From NCBI GenBank assembly GCA_963728195.1, contig CAVSIX010000011.1, forward strand, positions 124,001-188,000: a stretch of DNA of 64,000 bases, given 5' to 3'. The stretch is from Sva-07 sp963728195 (GTDB lineage Bacteria; Actinomycetota; Acidimicrobiia; Acidimicrobiales; Ilumatobacteraceae). A program made the position numbers and the translations under genes. The notes beneath the pieces are model-generated. The model had not been told where the DNA came from. It ran no database searches and saw nothing but the letters and a program-made list of their open reading frames with translations. Below, in pieces: positions 24,906 to 33,216 of the stretch (position 1 is the stretch's first letter; every line of letters starts with the position of its first letter).

Positions 24906-25655
24906 GGCGTCGAGCGGGACCGGCGGGTCGGTGACGCTGAAGTCGTCCCACACGGCTGCGTCGGGCATGCCCATGATCGAGGTGCGCACGGCTGGCGGAT
25001 AGTGCATGTTCGGCTTGGTCTCGTCGTACGGCGGCTGCGCGACGGGCTCGTCGGGGCGTTCGAATCCGGCGGGTGCCGTCAGACCCTCCAGCTCCTCCGC
25101 CGAGATACCACACAGCGCTTGGACCTCGGGATCGATCCACTGGCGTTCGTCGATGTCGTGGCCGGTGCACACCTCGAGGCTGAGGCCCTCGGGGCCGGCG
25201 AAGTAGATCGACTGGATCATCCCGTGGTCGATGGGGCCGAGCACCTGGATGCCGTGGCTGCGGATGCGGTCTCGCAGCGTGAGCACCTCGTCGATCGACG
25301 AGACGTTGAGCGCCAGGTGCTGCATCGTGCCGGCGGTGACGGGGTCGCCGGCGTTGCCGGAGTGGGTCACGCCCCACTGCGGCTCGGTGGGGTTCCCGGG
25401 CGTTTGCACGAACGCGATGTAGCTGTCGCCCGACAGCTCGACGAAGCCGTGGAAGGTGTTCGCGACACCGTGCATCCAGTACAGCGCGCGGGTCGGACAG
25501 CCGAGCACCTCGGCGAAGAACGTCAGCTGTGCCTTCATGTCGGCGGTCGACAGCGCCAGGTGGTTGACACCGTCGGGATGCAGGTCGGGCGATGGCTTGC
25601 CACCCGTCGCCCGGTACAGGCCGAGGTGCGGCGCCGACTGTTCGGTGAGGCTCAT
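24903..25655 (-). CDS. VOC-family (glyoxalase/extradiol dioxygenase fold) protein
   Basis: 250 residues. Two half-modules are visible: VNHLALSTADMKAQLTFFAEVLGCPT and LALNVSSIDEVLTLRDRIRSHGIQVLGPIDHGMIQSIYFAGPEGLSLEV. His in NHLAL, His in QHLAL and Glu in LSLEVCTG are candidate metal ligands. The last 70 residues are Pro-rich and form an extension seen in some extradiol-type members. Substrate unknown; aromatic ring cleavage or isomerisation are both possible. Confidence 0.85.
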   Translation of the reverse strand: MSLTEQSAPHLGLYRATGGKPSPDLHPDGVNHLALSTADMKAQLTFFAEVLGCPTRALYWMHGVANTFHGFVELSGDSYIAFVQTPGNPTEPQWGVTHSGNAGDPVTAGTMQHLALNVSSIDEVLTLRDRIRSHGIQVLGPIDHGMIQSIYFAGPEGLSLEVCTGHDIDERQWIDPEVQALCGISAEELEGLTAPAGFERPDEPVAQPPYDETKPNMHYPPAVRTSIMGMPDAAVWDDFSVTDPPVPLDA

Positions 25656-25718
25656 GTCTCGAGTTCAGCACAGTGGTTCGGTCGGCGTGTGACCGTGGTG
25701 TGTGGAACGATGCTCGTC

Positions 25719-26150
25719 ATGGCTGACCAGAAGATGACCGAATCGGAACGCCAGACGTTCCTGGCCGGGTTGCACGTCGGGGTGCTGGGGATCGAACGCG
25801 CCGACGGACCGCCGCTGGTCGTGCCGGTCTGGTACTCGTACGAGCCCGGCGGTGACGTGGTGGTGCTCACGAGTGCATCGTCGGTGAAGGGACGACTCGC
25901 TGCGGCGGCCGGTCGAGCTTCGCTGTGTGCGCAGCAGGAGGAGTTGCCCTACAAGTACGTCAGCGTCGAGGGCGCGGTGGAGATCGTCGACCTCGACGCC
26001 GGTGCGTCGAAGGCCGCTGTCGAGCCGATGGCGATCCGGTATCTCGGCGAGGAGATGGGCCGTGGCTACGCCGCATCGAGCGTCGGTCCCGACGACATCC
26101 TCATCCGCCTGCATCCCGAGCGCTGGTTCTCCGTCGACTACGCCAAGTAG
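25719..26150 (+). CDS. PPOX-class (split-barrel flavin/F420) protein
   Basis: 143 residues. TFLAGLHVGVLGIERADGPPLVVPVWYSYEPGG and VLTSASSVKGRLAAAAGRASLCAQQEE fit the pyridoxamine-5'-phosphate-oxidase-like split barrel of actinobacterial F420- or flavin-dependent reductases. YKYVSVEGAVEIVD and the C-terminal HPERWFSVDYAK are typical ends. The ATG at 25719 is preferred over one at 25710. No cognate gene nearby. Confidence 0.85.
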   Translation: MADQKMTESERQTFLAGLHVGVLGIERADGPPLVVPVWYSYEPGGDVVVLTSASSVKGRLAAAAGRASLCAQQEELPYKYVSVEGAVEIVDLDAGASKAAVEPMAIRYLGEEMGRGYAASSVGPDDILIRLHPERWFSVDYAK

Positions 26151-26215
26151 CCGACCCCACCCCACCCCGGCCCTCGCGCGCCCCCCGCCCCCGCGCGCGC
26201 GCCCCGCCACACCAA

Positions 26216-26268
26216 CGTTTGTGTGCGGATTCGGGTGGACCCGCCCCACCGGGAATGCAACGCAAACG
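26216..26268. repeat. Intergenic inverted repeat, copy B
   Basis: Opposite in orientation to copy A: CGTTTGTGTGCGGATTC, GGTGGACC, CCCCACCGGGAATGCAA and CGCAAACG. It lies between the convergent PPOX and amidase genes. Confidence 0.8.
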
Positions 26269-26283
26269 GGATGGCAGAGCGGG

Positions 26284-27681
26284 TCAGGCCGGAGCGTGCA
26301 GGGGCCAGGGGGCGGCTTGCTCGAAGATCCGGGCCAGGCGCAGGCACTGGTCTTCGCGGTGGCGGGCGGTCGTGATCATCAAGCCGATGGGGAGACCGTC
26401 AGCGGTGAGGCCGGCGGGCACGGTGATCGAAGGCAGGTTGGCGATGTTGGCGAACATCGTCAAGAGGGCCGCCGTACCCGCATGGCAGCGCTGGCCGGCG
26501 ATCTCGGTCGGCATCGGACCTTCGGCGGCGAACGGTCGGCACGGGTTGGTCGGCGTCAACAGTACGTCGACGTGATCGAACAGGCCGGCGACCTGCATTT
26601 CGAGGTCACGGCGCGCCCGCTCGATCTTGGCGAACTGGGGCAGCGTCACCGTGCGAGCGCGTCGCCATCCGCCGACCACCAGCGGGTCGAGCTCGTCGAG
26701 GCGGTCCTCCCACTCGTCGGGGACGTCGACGAACTGGTCCGCGGTCTCCATGAACGCATAGATCCGGATGAAGTCCTCGAACCGGACGTCGAAGCCGGTC
26801 TCGGCCAGTGACGCCGCATCGACCAGCGTCGATGCCGCCCGTTCGGCCAGTGCCACCACGTGCGGGTCGGTCGTCACGAACCCGAGGTCGGCCGACCACG
26901 CCGAGCGCAGCCCGGCGACGTCGAGCTGTTCGATCACCTCGACGTAGGAGATCCCCGGCGCCGGAAGCGACGTGCGGTCGCGCATGTCGGGGCCAACGGC
27001 GATGTCGAACAGCAGGGCCGTATCGGCCACGGTGGTGGCGAGCGCGAAGTCGACCGCATTGCCGGCGTGACGGGTGACGCCGAACGTCGGGACCCGCCCG
27101 TACGTCGGCTTCAGACCTGGCAGGCCACAGGAGGCACCCGGCCCGCGGATCGAACCGCCACCGTCGCTCGCGGTACCGAAGGCGACCGCGCCGGCCGAGA
27201 CCGCGGCCGCCGTGCCGCCGCTCGAGCCGCCGGGCGTGCGCTCGGGATTCCACGGATTGCGGGTGACGCCCTGCAGTGGGCTCGCCGTGTAGCCGAAGGC
27301 GCCGAACTCGGGCGTCGCCGTCTTGCCGATCGGGATCGCACCGGCGGCGCGAAAACGCTCGACGTGGATGTCGTCGCGAACGGCGGGTCCGGCGTCGGCG
27401 TACCAGCGCGAGCCGCGCCTCGTCGGCATGCCGATGCAGTCCTCGAGGTCCTTGATCCCGAACGGCACGCCGGCGAGCGGACCGAGCGATGCTCCGGTGG
27501 CACGCGCTCGGTCGACGGCGTCCGCCGCGGCGAGTGCACCGTCGGCATCGACGTGCACGAATGCGTTCAGCGCCGGTTGGATGTCGGCGGCAGCATCGAG
27601 CGACTGCTGGACGAGCTCTCGAGCGCTGACGTCACCGTCTTGCACGAGTCGGGCGCTGTCTCGAACGTCGGGAACGACCAT
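26284..27681 (-). CDS. Amidase signature family protein
   Basis: 465 residues. The Ser-cisSer-Lys triad is visible: Lys in GVPFGIKDLED, cis-Ser region GGSSGGTAAAVSAG and nucleophile Ser in SDGGGSIRGPGASCGLPGLKPTYGRVP. The family hydrolyses amides (GatA, aryl-amidases, 6-aminohexanoate hydrolase). There are no gatB/gatC genes here, so it is not part of the tRNA amidotransferase. A TACGAT element six bases before the ATG suggests a leaderless promoter. Copy B and copy C repeats flank it. Confidence 0.93.
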   Translation of the reverse strand: MVVPDVRDSARLVQDGDVSARELVQQSLDAAADIQPALNAFVHVDADGALAAADAVDRARATGASLGPLAGVPFGIKDLEDCIGMPTRRGSRWYADAGPAVRDDIHVERFRAAGAIPIGKTATPEFGAFGYTASPLQGVTRNPWNPERTPGGSSGGTAAAVSAGAVAFGTASDGGGSIRGPGASCGLPGLKPTYGRVPTFGVTRHAGNAVDFALATTVADTALLFDIAVGPDMRDRTSLPAPGISYVEVIEQLDVAGLRSAWSADLGFVTTDPHVVALAERAASTLVDAASLAETGFDVRFEDFIRIYAFMETADQFVDVPDEWEDRLDELDPLVVGGWRRARTVTLPQFAKIERARRDLEMQVAGLFDHVDVLLTPTNPCRPFAAEGPMPTEIAGQRCHAGTAALLTMFANIANLPSITVPAGLTADGLPIGLMITTARHREDQCLRLARIFEQAAPWPLHAPA

Positions 27682-27687
27682 CGCCGG

Positions 27688-27693
27688 ATCGTA
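27688..27693 (-). promoter_or_regulatory. Leaderless-type -10 element of the amidase gene
   Basis: TACGAT on the minus strand, six bases from the ATG at 27681. Confidence 0.5.
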
Positions 27694-27711
27694 CGTGCCC
27701 CATCACGCCGT

Positions 27712-27762
27712 GTTCGTGTTGCAGTTCCGGTGGGGCGGGCCGCCGGAACCGTCGCGCAAACG
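27712..27762. repeat. Intergenic inverted repeat, copy C
   Basis: GTTCGTGTTGCAGTTCCGG, TGGGGCGG, CCGCCGGAACC and GCGCAAAC. It lies between the amidase start and the heliorhodopsin stop. Confidence 0.8.
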
Positions 27763-27773
27763 AGGAATTGGGG

Positions 27774-28574
27774 TCAGTCGAGGCTGGGGAAGTAGATCTG
27801 CCAGGCCAGGAGCGACTTCGCCGTGAGGCTGAGCACGAGGTACACCTTCTCGCCGTAGATGTAGTCGGTCCACTTGCCGATGCCCCGGTACTGCAGCCAC
27901 TGGTTGAGCGCGAAGCTGAAGAACAGAGCGAACTGTACGACCACGATCCCGTACACGAATCCGGGCACGGTGTCGGCGCCGACGATCTGGATCACGATGC
28001 CTGCCCACGGCGCGATGCCGGCGAGGGCACCGAACCAGAACGGCATCATCGTGGTCGTTGTCCGCCCAGGGGGATTCATGCGTTCCTGGATCCAGCCGAA
28101 CAGGATCATCGCCACGTTGGCGCCGATGACGGCCACGACGGCGGTGATGTTGGTGATGCCGCTGTAGAAGCCGATCAGCAGGATCATGATCGTGGCACTG
28201 ATCGAGTACTCGACCCACCGGAACCGGTTGATCCCGGTGCGCAGGTCATTTTCGTAGGTCGACCGGGCGAACGTTGCCGTCACCAGGTGGTCGATGGCTG
28301 CGAGGGCGAGGAACGCGGCGATGGCATAGCCGACTCGTATGTCGAAGAGTGGCTCGCCATCGGAGACGCGGGTGCCGGGTGGGCCATCGGGGAACGTCGA
28401 GACGACCTGGATGAAGAAGTCGCCCGACAACACCAGGATCAGGACCGCCTGCACGGCATGCAGCACGGTGAGACCCAGGTTCCATTTGCGGAGATTGTCG
28501 AGGCGCTCGGGCGTCACGCCGCTCGCAACGGTCGTGTCGGTCGTGTCGGTCGTCATGCTGGCGGTGTTGTCCAT
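27774..28574 (-). CDS. Heliorhodopsin (type of microbial rhodopsin with inverted topology)
   Basis: About 266 residues with seven predicted membrane helices. LRKWNLGLTVLHAVQAVLIL is helix A, and RFRWVEYSISATIMILL holds the family's Glu counterion (about E122). FALNQWLQYRGIGKWTDYIYGEKVYLVLSLTAKSLLAWQ ends with the retinal-binding Lys (about K253). Family members bind retinal, have slow photocycles and no ion pumping; roles proposed include signalling and regulation of enzymes under light or oxidative stress. The ATG at 28574 is preferred; a TTG at 28583 is in frame. No retinal-synthesis gene is in the window. A weak DosR-like box lies 42 bases upstream. Confidence 0.93.
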   Translation of the reverse strand: MDNTASMTTDTTDTTVASGVTPERLDNLRKWNLGLTVLHAVQAVLILVLSGDFFIQVVSTFPDGPPGTRVSDGEPLFDIRVGYAIAAFLALAAIDHLVTATFARSTYENDLRTGINRFRWVEYSISATIMILLIGFYSGITNITAVVAVIGANVAMILFGWIQERMNPPGRTTTTMMPFWFGALAGIAPWAGIVIQIVGADTVPGFVYGIVVVQFALFFSFALNQWLQYRGIGKWTDYIYGEKVYLVLSLTAKSLLAWQIYFPSLD

Positions 28575-28616
28575 GGCGTGCAATGTTCCCGCGCCGGCTG
28601 ATCCCTAGTCGAGTGC

Positions 28617-28630
28617 AGCCCTCAGGTCAC
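28617..28630 (+). promoter_or_regulatory. Weak candidate DosR-like box upstream of heliorhodopsin
   Basis: The core AGCCCTCAGGTCAC keeps CC, A and GGTCAC but has a poor left GGG. Orientation and distance to the gene match the stronger sites. Confidence 0.3.
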
Positions 28631-28653
28631 TTCCGAACAGGCCGGTGTCCAGA

Positions 28654-28705
28654 CGTTCGTGTTGCAGTTCCGGTGGGCCGCCTCACCGGAATCCGTACGC
28701 AAACG
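28654..28705. repeat. Intergenic inverted repeat, copy D
   Basis: CGTTCGTGTTGCAGTTCCGG, TGGGCCGCC, TCACCGGAATCC and CGCAAACG. It lies between the SelO stop and the heliorhodopsin start. Confidence 0.8.
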
Positions 28706-28735
28706 GGTTGAGGTGTTCCCGGTGAGCCGGAGCGG

Positions 28736-30241
28736 TCAGGTGCCGCAGAAGGTGCGGTACGACGCGGCCAGATCGGCCGGCGCCGGCTGTGCGAAGCGCT
28801 CGAGGCCCGGGCGTTCGTCGAAGGGACGGGTCACCGCCTCGAGCAGGTCGTCGAGCGCCTGGAGGTCACCCCATCCGGCAGCGGTCAGGACCTCGTCGAC
28901 CACGTGGTTGCGCGGGATGTAGATCGGGTTGACGCAGTCCATTGCCTCGGCGATCGCTGTCCGGTCGTCGCCGAGCAGCACCTCCCACCGCTCGCGCCAG
29001 GTGTCGAACGCCTCCGGCTCCTCGAACAGTGCCCGGACCGTTCCGGCATCGCCTCGGACGGCTGACGACAGCGACCGCAGGCAGGAGGTGTAATCGACCC
29101 GCTGGTCACCCATCAGCGCGAGCAGATCGGCGATCACCTGATCGCCCCTGGCCTCGTCGGCATCGTCGTCGCCACGTTCGAGGCCGAGCTTGGTGCGCAT
29201 CTCGGCGCTCCACGCCCGCTGGAAGCGATCGGGGAAGTTCTCGAGCACACCGGTCGCCAGCTCGACGGCGCGGTCGGCGTCGTCGTCGAGTACCGGGAGC
29301 ATCGCCTCGGCAAGCCGGGCGAGGTTCCACGTGATGATCGCCGGCTGGTTGCCGAACGCGTACCGGCCACCGTGGTCGATCGAGCTGAACACGGTCGCCG
29401 GGTCGTACGCCTCCATGAACGCGCACGGTCCGTAGTCGATCGTCTCGCCCGAGATCGTCGTGTTGTCGGTGTTCATCACGCCGTGGACGAACCCGACCGC
29501 CATCCAGCGGGCGACCAGGCCGGCCTGCACCCCGACGACGTGGGCGTAGAGCGCCAGCGCTGGATTGTCGGCGTCGGCCGCGTCGGGAACGTGGCGGGCG
29601 ATCGCGTGGTCGACGAGCCGGCGCAGCAACTCACGGTCGCCGGTCGCCGATGCGTACTGGAAGGTGCCGACCCGGAGATGGCTCGACGCCACCCGGGCGA
29701 GCACGGCGCCGGGGACGTGCGCGTGCCGCCCCTCGACCTCGCGCACGATCGGCTCGCCGGTGGCGACGACGGCGAGGGCCCGCGTCGTCGGGATTCCCAA
29801 CGCATGCATTGCCTCGCCCATCACGTACTCACGCAGCATCGGCCCGACAGCTGCCCGACCGTCGCCACCACGGGCGAACGGCGTCCGACCGGAGCCCTTC
29901 AGGTGCAGATCGCGGCGCCGGCCGTCGTCGTCGACGAACTCGCCGAGCAGGAGGGCGCGACCGTCGCCGAGGCGAGGGGAGTAGCCACCGAACTGGTGGC
30001 CGGCGTACGCCTGGGCGACCGTGGTCGTCCCGTCGGGCACCGCATTGCCCGCGAGGACGGCGACGCCCTCGGGCGATCGCAGTGCCTCCACGTCGACACC
30101 GAGTTCGCCGGCCAGCGCCTCGTTCAGCACGATCAACGCCGGGGCTGCGACCGGCACGGGCATCCACCGTTCGTGCAGTCCGTCGAGTTCGCGGGCGAAC
30201 GAGTCGTCGAGTTCGAGTTGGATCCCGGCAGCGACGGACAT
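28736..30241 (-). CDS. selO: SelO/UPF0061 pseudokinase-fold protein AMPylator
   Basis: 501 residues. Family motifs: AQAYAGHQFGGYSPRLGDGRALLLGE, LHLKGSGRTPFARGGDGRAAVGPMLREY, VGFVHGVMNTDNTTISGETIDYGPCAF and NPIYIPRNHVVDEVL. SelO transfers AMP from ATP to proteins such as those of redox metabolism during oxidative stress. The C-terminal YRTFCGT keeps the single Cys that stands near the redox-active (seleno)cysteine end of the family. A TAGGCT element lies six bases upstream of the ATG. It is separated from heliorhodopsin by repeat copy D. Confidence 0.95.
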   Translation of the reverse strand: MSVAAGIQLELDDSFARELDGLHERWMPVPVAAPALIVLNEALAGELGVDVEALRSPEGVAVLAGNAVPDGTTTVAQAYAGHQFGGYSPRLGDGRALLLGEFVDDDGRRRDLHLKGSGRTPFARGGDGRAAVGPMLREYVMGEAMHALGIPTTRALAVVATGEPIVREVEGRHAHVPGAVLARVASSHLRVGTFQYASATGDRELLRRLVDHAIARHVPDAADADNPALALYAHVVGVQAGLVARWMAVGFVHGVMNTDNTTISGETIDYGPCAFMEAYDPATVFSSIDHGGRYAFGNQPAIITWNLARLAEAMLPVLDDDADRAVELATGVLENFPDRFQRAWSAEMRTKLGLERGDDDADEARGDQVIADLLALMGDQRVDYTSCLRSLSSAVRGDAGTVRALFEEPEAFDTWRERWEVLLGDDRTAIAEAMDCVNPIYIPRNHVVDEVLTAAGWGDLQALDDLLEAVTRPFDERPGLERFAQPAPADLAASYRTFCGT

Positions 30242-30247
30242 GTCTCC

Positions 30248-30253
30248 AGCCTA
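30248..30253 (-). promoter_or_regulatory. Leaderless-type -10 element of selO
   Basis: TAGGCT on the minus strand, six bases from the ATG at 30241. Confidence 0.45.
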
Positions 30254-30476
30254 GGAACCGATCGGCGAGCGACGAACGTGGCTCCCGGCACCGATCGTCA
30301 CTCGTGGAAGAACACTTGGTCCGCTGTGACGGCGGCCCGACGGTCCGGCGAGCCTCCGGTGAACCCGAGTCGAACGTTCGGTGAACTGCAGCGGGGAGAG
30401 GTGCCGATCGCCACGTTCGACTGCCGACAACGTCTCGGGTGGGTCCGCTTCAGCCATGGTGATCCATGATGAGCGG

Positions 30477-31358
30477 ATGGGATTTCGACTCGCCAACGTC
30501 GACGGACGAGCGGTGCTCGTCTCCGGCGACCACTACACCGACCTCGCCACGCATTCATCCGGTGCGCTCGGACCGGATCCGATGGAGGCGTTGACACGAC
30601 CGGACCTGCTGTCGGAGATCTCGGCAACGCTCGACGACTCGGCGGTCACCGGGCTGCTCGCCGACGTCGTGCTCGGCCCACCCGTTCCCCGGCCGCAGAA
30701 GTCGTTCGGGATCGGCCTCAACTACGGCGCTCACGCAGCGGAGGGTGGCGTCGAGCCGCCATCGAGCCCGCTGGTGTTCACGAAGTTCCCGTCGTGTCTC
30801 GTCGGGCCGACCGCCGACGTGGAGATCCGCAGCGACGGCTGCGACTACGAAGCGGAACTCGTCGTGGTGATCGGACGAGGTGGGCGCGACATCGCACCGG
30901 AAGACGCATGGGATCACGTCGTGGGCGTCACGGTCGGCCAGGACATCTCCGATCGTCCGGCGCAGTTCGCGGCGAAGCCGCCGCACTTCGATCTCGGCAA
31001 GTCGTTCGACACGTTCGGGCCGATCGGGCCGGTCATCGTCTCGCCGGACGAACTCGCCGACCGGAACTCGCTGCGCCTCGTGTGCGAGATCAACGGCGAG
31101 GTGCGCCAGGACGGCAACACGTCCGATCTCATCTTCGACGTGCCGACGCTGGTGAGCTTCCTGTCCGGGATCACCACGCTGGTCACCGGCGACATCATCT
31201 TCACCGGCACGCCCGAGGGCGTCGGGCGGGCGCAAGGCAAGTACCTCGCCGACGGCGACGTGATCACCACCACGATCGAGGGCATCGGCACGATGGTCAA
31301 TCGGGTCGTTCGCATCGGCGACCCTCGGCCACTGTCCGAACTGATGGGAGCATCATGA
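30477..31358 (+). CDS. Fumarylacetoacetate hydrolase family protein
   Basis: About 293 residues. The FAH fold is shown by FGIGLNYGAHAAE, FTKFPSCLVGP, the metal site region CDYEAELVVVIGRGGRDI, VVGVTVGQDISDRPAQF and TGDIIFTGTPEGVG. Members hydrolyse or decarboxylate 2-oxo acids in aromatic-compound breakdown, or act as oxaloacetate tautomerases. In-frame ATGs at 30456 and 30477 exist; I prefer 30477. It is coupled by ATGA to the carboxymuconolactone-decarboxylase-like gene, which supports a catabolic role. Confidence 0.92.
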   Translation: MGFRLANVDGRAVLVSGDHYTDLATHSSGALGPDPMEALTRPDLLSEISATLDDSAVTGLLADVVLGPPVPRPQKSFGIGLNYGAHAAEGGVEPPSSPLVFTKFPSCLVGPTADVEIRSDGCDYEAELVVVIGRGGRDIAPEDAWDHVVGVTVGQDISDRPAQFAAKPPHFDLGKSFDTFGPIGPVIVSPDELADRNSLRLVCEINGEVRQDGNTSDLIFDVPTLVSFLSGITTLVTGDIIFTGTPEGVGRAQGKYLADGDVITTTIEGIGTMVNRVVRIGDPRPLSELMGAS

Positions 31359-31924
31359 CCACCGAGCGCCCCACCCAGCCCCGCATCGAACCCATCGATC
31401 TCGATGACGTCACCGACGACGAGCTGCGTGGAACGCTCGCCGGCGCCCTGACGCTCGACGGACGTCCGCTCAACATCTTCGGGGTCCTCGGCCACCACCC
31501 GAAGCTGTTGAAGCGGTTCAACCTGCTCGGCGGGTTCATCCTCAACAAGGGCCTGATTCCCGATCGCGAGCGTGAACTCGTGATCCTGCGGGTCGGCTGG
31601 AACGCTCGGGCGGTGTACGAGTTCGGTCAGCACACCGTGATCGGCAAGCGCTGTGGACTCACCGACGACGAGATCACGGCGCTCACGAAGCCGGTCACCG
31701 ACCACGACTGGAGCGCCGACGACCGCGCACTGATCGCACTCGCCGACGATCTCGCCGCCGATGACTGCGTCAGCGACGAGACGTGGGGCGCACTCGGCGA
31801 ACGCTGGTCCGATGCGGAACTGATCGAGCTGCTGATCGTCGCCGGCTTCTACCGCCTGGTGTCGGGCTTGCTCAACAGCGCCGGCGTGCAACTCGACGAC
31901 GGCGTGCCGGGCTTCCCCGCCTGA
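31355..31924 (+). CDS. Carboxymuconolactone decarboxylase-like (AhpD fold) protein
   Basis: 189 residues. LNIFGVLGHHPKLLKRFNLLGGFILNKGLIPDRERELVILRVGWNARAVYEFGQHTVIGKRCGLTDDEI fits the CMD/AhpD family. Instead of the AhpD CxxC, the motif reads NARAVYEFGQH, so peroxidase activity is unlikely; the His remains. Such proteins occur with aromatic catabolism enzymes. It is translationally coupled to the FAH gene. Confidence 0.88.
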   Translation: MTTERPTQPRIEPIDLDDVTDDELRGTLAGALTLDGRPLNIFGVLGHHPKLLKRFNLLGGFILNKGLIPDRERELVILRVGWNARAVYEFGQHTVIGKRCGLTDDEITALTKPVTDHDWSADDRALIALADDLAADDCVSDETWGALGERWSDAELIELLIVAGFYRLVSGLLNSAGVQLDDGVPGFPA

Positions 31925-31960
31925 GCCGGTCCTTCGGGACCCGACCCCGGAGGACTTGGT

Positions 31961-31991
31961 GTTACGCCTGGGGTCTGACCCCTGTTGTAAC
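31961..31991. repeat. Compound hairpin with GGGGTC/GACCCC core
   Basis: Outer arms GTTAC/GTAAC enclose an inner perfect stem GGGGTC-T-GACCCC. It lies between the convergent AhpD-like and VOC genes, and the last codons and stop of the VOC gene lie inside it. It probably serves as a terminator and looks like a dispersed element. Confidence 0.6.
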
Positions 31992-32345
31992 GCTGGGTTC
32001 GTGGAGTTCGATCCGGTTGCCGGAGGGGTCGTGGAGGAAGCTCTGGCGGCTGGAGGCGACCGGCGTCGGATCGGTCACCTCGATGCCGCGGTCGCGCAGC
32101 TCGGCGACGGCGGCGTCGATGTCGGCGACCCGTATCGCGAAGTGCTGGCCCTGGTCGGCGGGTGCCGGTGCCTCGATCAGGTGCACCTGTTGGTCGCCGA
32201 GATCGAGCCACGCTCCACCGAAGCGGAAGTCGGGTCGGTCGTCGCGCTGACGCAGGCCGAGCACGTGGGTGTAGAAGTCGATGCCCTCGGCGGCGTCGCG
32301 GACGTTGATCGAGACGTGGTGGACTCCGAGCGGCTCCATCAGCAC
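31962..32345 (-). CDS. VOC-family (glyoxalase-like) protein
   Basis: 127 residues. GVHHVSINVRDAAEGIDFYTHVLGL, LDLGDQQVHLIEA, HFAIRVADIDAAVAELRDRGIEV and FLHDPSGNRIELHEP show a complete single VOC module with His, His and Glu metal ligands. The last ten residues (from VTTGV) are encoded by a hairpin element, so the natural C-terminus may have been replaced. It is 16 bases downstream of the DinB-like gene. Substrate unknown. Confidence 0.9.
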   Translation of the reverse strand: MLMEPLGVHHVSINVRDAAEGIDFYTHVLGLRQRDDRPDFRFGGAWLDLGDQQVHLIEAPAPADQGQHFAIRVADIDAAVAELRDRGIEVTDPTPVASSRQSFLHDPSGNRIELHEPSVTTGVRPQA

Positions 32346-32361
32346 TCCTGCATCGATCGGT

Positions 32362-32979
32362 TCACGACGTCATCCCGCCGAGTCCGACGAGGCCGCGGGC
32401 GAGTTCGATCTCACCCATGTGGCGCAGCCCGTGCTGGTACAGCCAACACTCGAACCCGTCGAGCACCGTGATGCCCTCCGGCCCCGCGCAGCGGGCGCTG
32501 TAGGTGGTGGCGATCATCGGCGGATACGGCTTGGCGATCAACACCCTGGTGAAGTCGGCCGGGTCCATCGTGCGCAGGTGGTCCTCGGTGCGCTCGAACA
32601 CCGCCCGCTGATACGCCTTGTATTCGTCGTAGTCGCCGATGCGCTGGGCGACCATCTCGTCGACCGTCTTGTGCTTGCCGTGGTCGGCGATGGTCAGCTG
32701 CACCCGCTCCTGCCACTCGTCGTTCCAGATCGGCGGCTCGCCGGTGATCATCATGAACGAGCCGTCGTGCACGTTGACGTAGTGGAACAGCGAGAACGCG
32801 ATCGGCAGCACGCCCTCTCGCTCGAAGTGGTTGACGTGCTCGAGGTCCATCGTGTCGACCGCCTGGTAGTACAGCGAATGCATCGTGCGCATCCGCCGGT
32901 ACAACGAGTCCTGGATCGGGTCGGCCAGCGCCGGCCCGGCGTTGAGCTCGAGATCGATGGCGGCGCCCATGTCGGTCAT
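32362..32979 (-). CDS. DinB-like four-helix protein
   Basis: 205 residues, mostly helical. MRTMHSLYYQAVDTMDLEHVNHFEREGVLPIAFSLFHYVNVHDGSFM resembles DinB/YfiT-like putative metal-dependent enzymes, which use spaced His residues to bind a metal. The middle (WNDEWQERVQLTIADHGKHKTVDEMV) and C-terminus (YQHGLRHMGEIELARGLVG) carry the other His. Some relatives are thiol transferases using mycothiol. Assigned by pattern only. TACGGT lies six bases before the ATG. Confidence 0.65.
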   Translation of the reverse strand: MTDMGAAIDLELNAGPALADPIQDSLYRRMRTMHSLYYQAVDTMDLEHVNHFEREGVLPIAFSLFHYVNVHDGSFMMITGEPPIWNDEWQERVQLTIADHGKHKTVDEMVAQRIGDYDEYKAYQRAVFERTEDHLRTMDPADFTRVLIAKPYPPMIATTYSARCAGPEGITVLDGFECWLYQHGLRHMGEIELARGLVGLGGMTS

Positions 32980-32985
32980 GTCCCG

Positions 32986-32991
32986 ACCGTA
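32986..32991 (-). promoter_or_regulatory. Leaderless-type -10 element of the DinB-like gene
   Basis: TACGGT on the minus strand, six bases from the ATG at 32979. Confidence 0.5.
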
Positions 32992-33216
32992 GTCAGTGCG
33001 GTTGCATCTCGGGAGCGCCGAGACGCACGAGCCGGCACGTGAAGCCCACGTACCGCCACATCAGATCCGCCCCGTCGCAGCGCATGTCGTGGATGATCCC
33101 GCCGTGTGGACCACGGGAATGGAATCGGTCGACATCGACGCACCGTATGCCGATGCGTGGACAGATGGGTCCGTGGGGCACGCATTCGTTCTCGAGTTCG
33201 GTCCCGAGGTGTCGTC

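Noticed and set aside
30286..30301. GGCACCGATCGTCAC upstream of selO as a further DosR-like box.
   Set aside because: Only the GTCAC half fits; the left half is wrong, so it is probably chance.
30242..30476. 235-base gap between selO and the FAH gene.
   Set aside because: I looked for hairpins, repeats and small genes and saw only the selO promoter element; nothing else supportable.
32993..33085. Minus-strand open frame of about 30 residues (MRCDGADLMWRYVG...) with GC-rich third positions in the gap downstream of the carbonic anhydrase gene.
   Set aside because: Too short, no ribosome site, no recognised family. It may be the end of a lost gene but cannot be supported.
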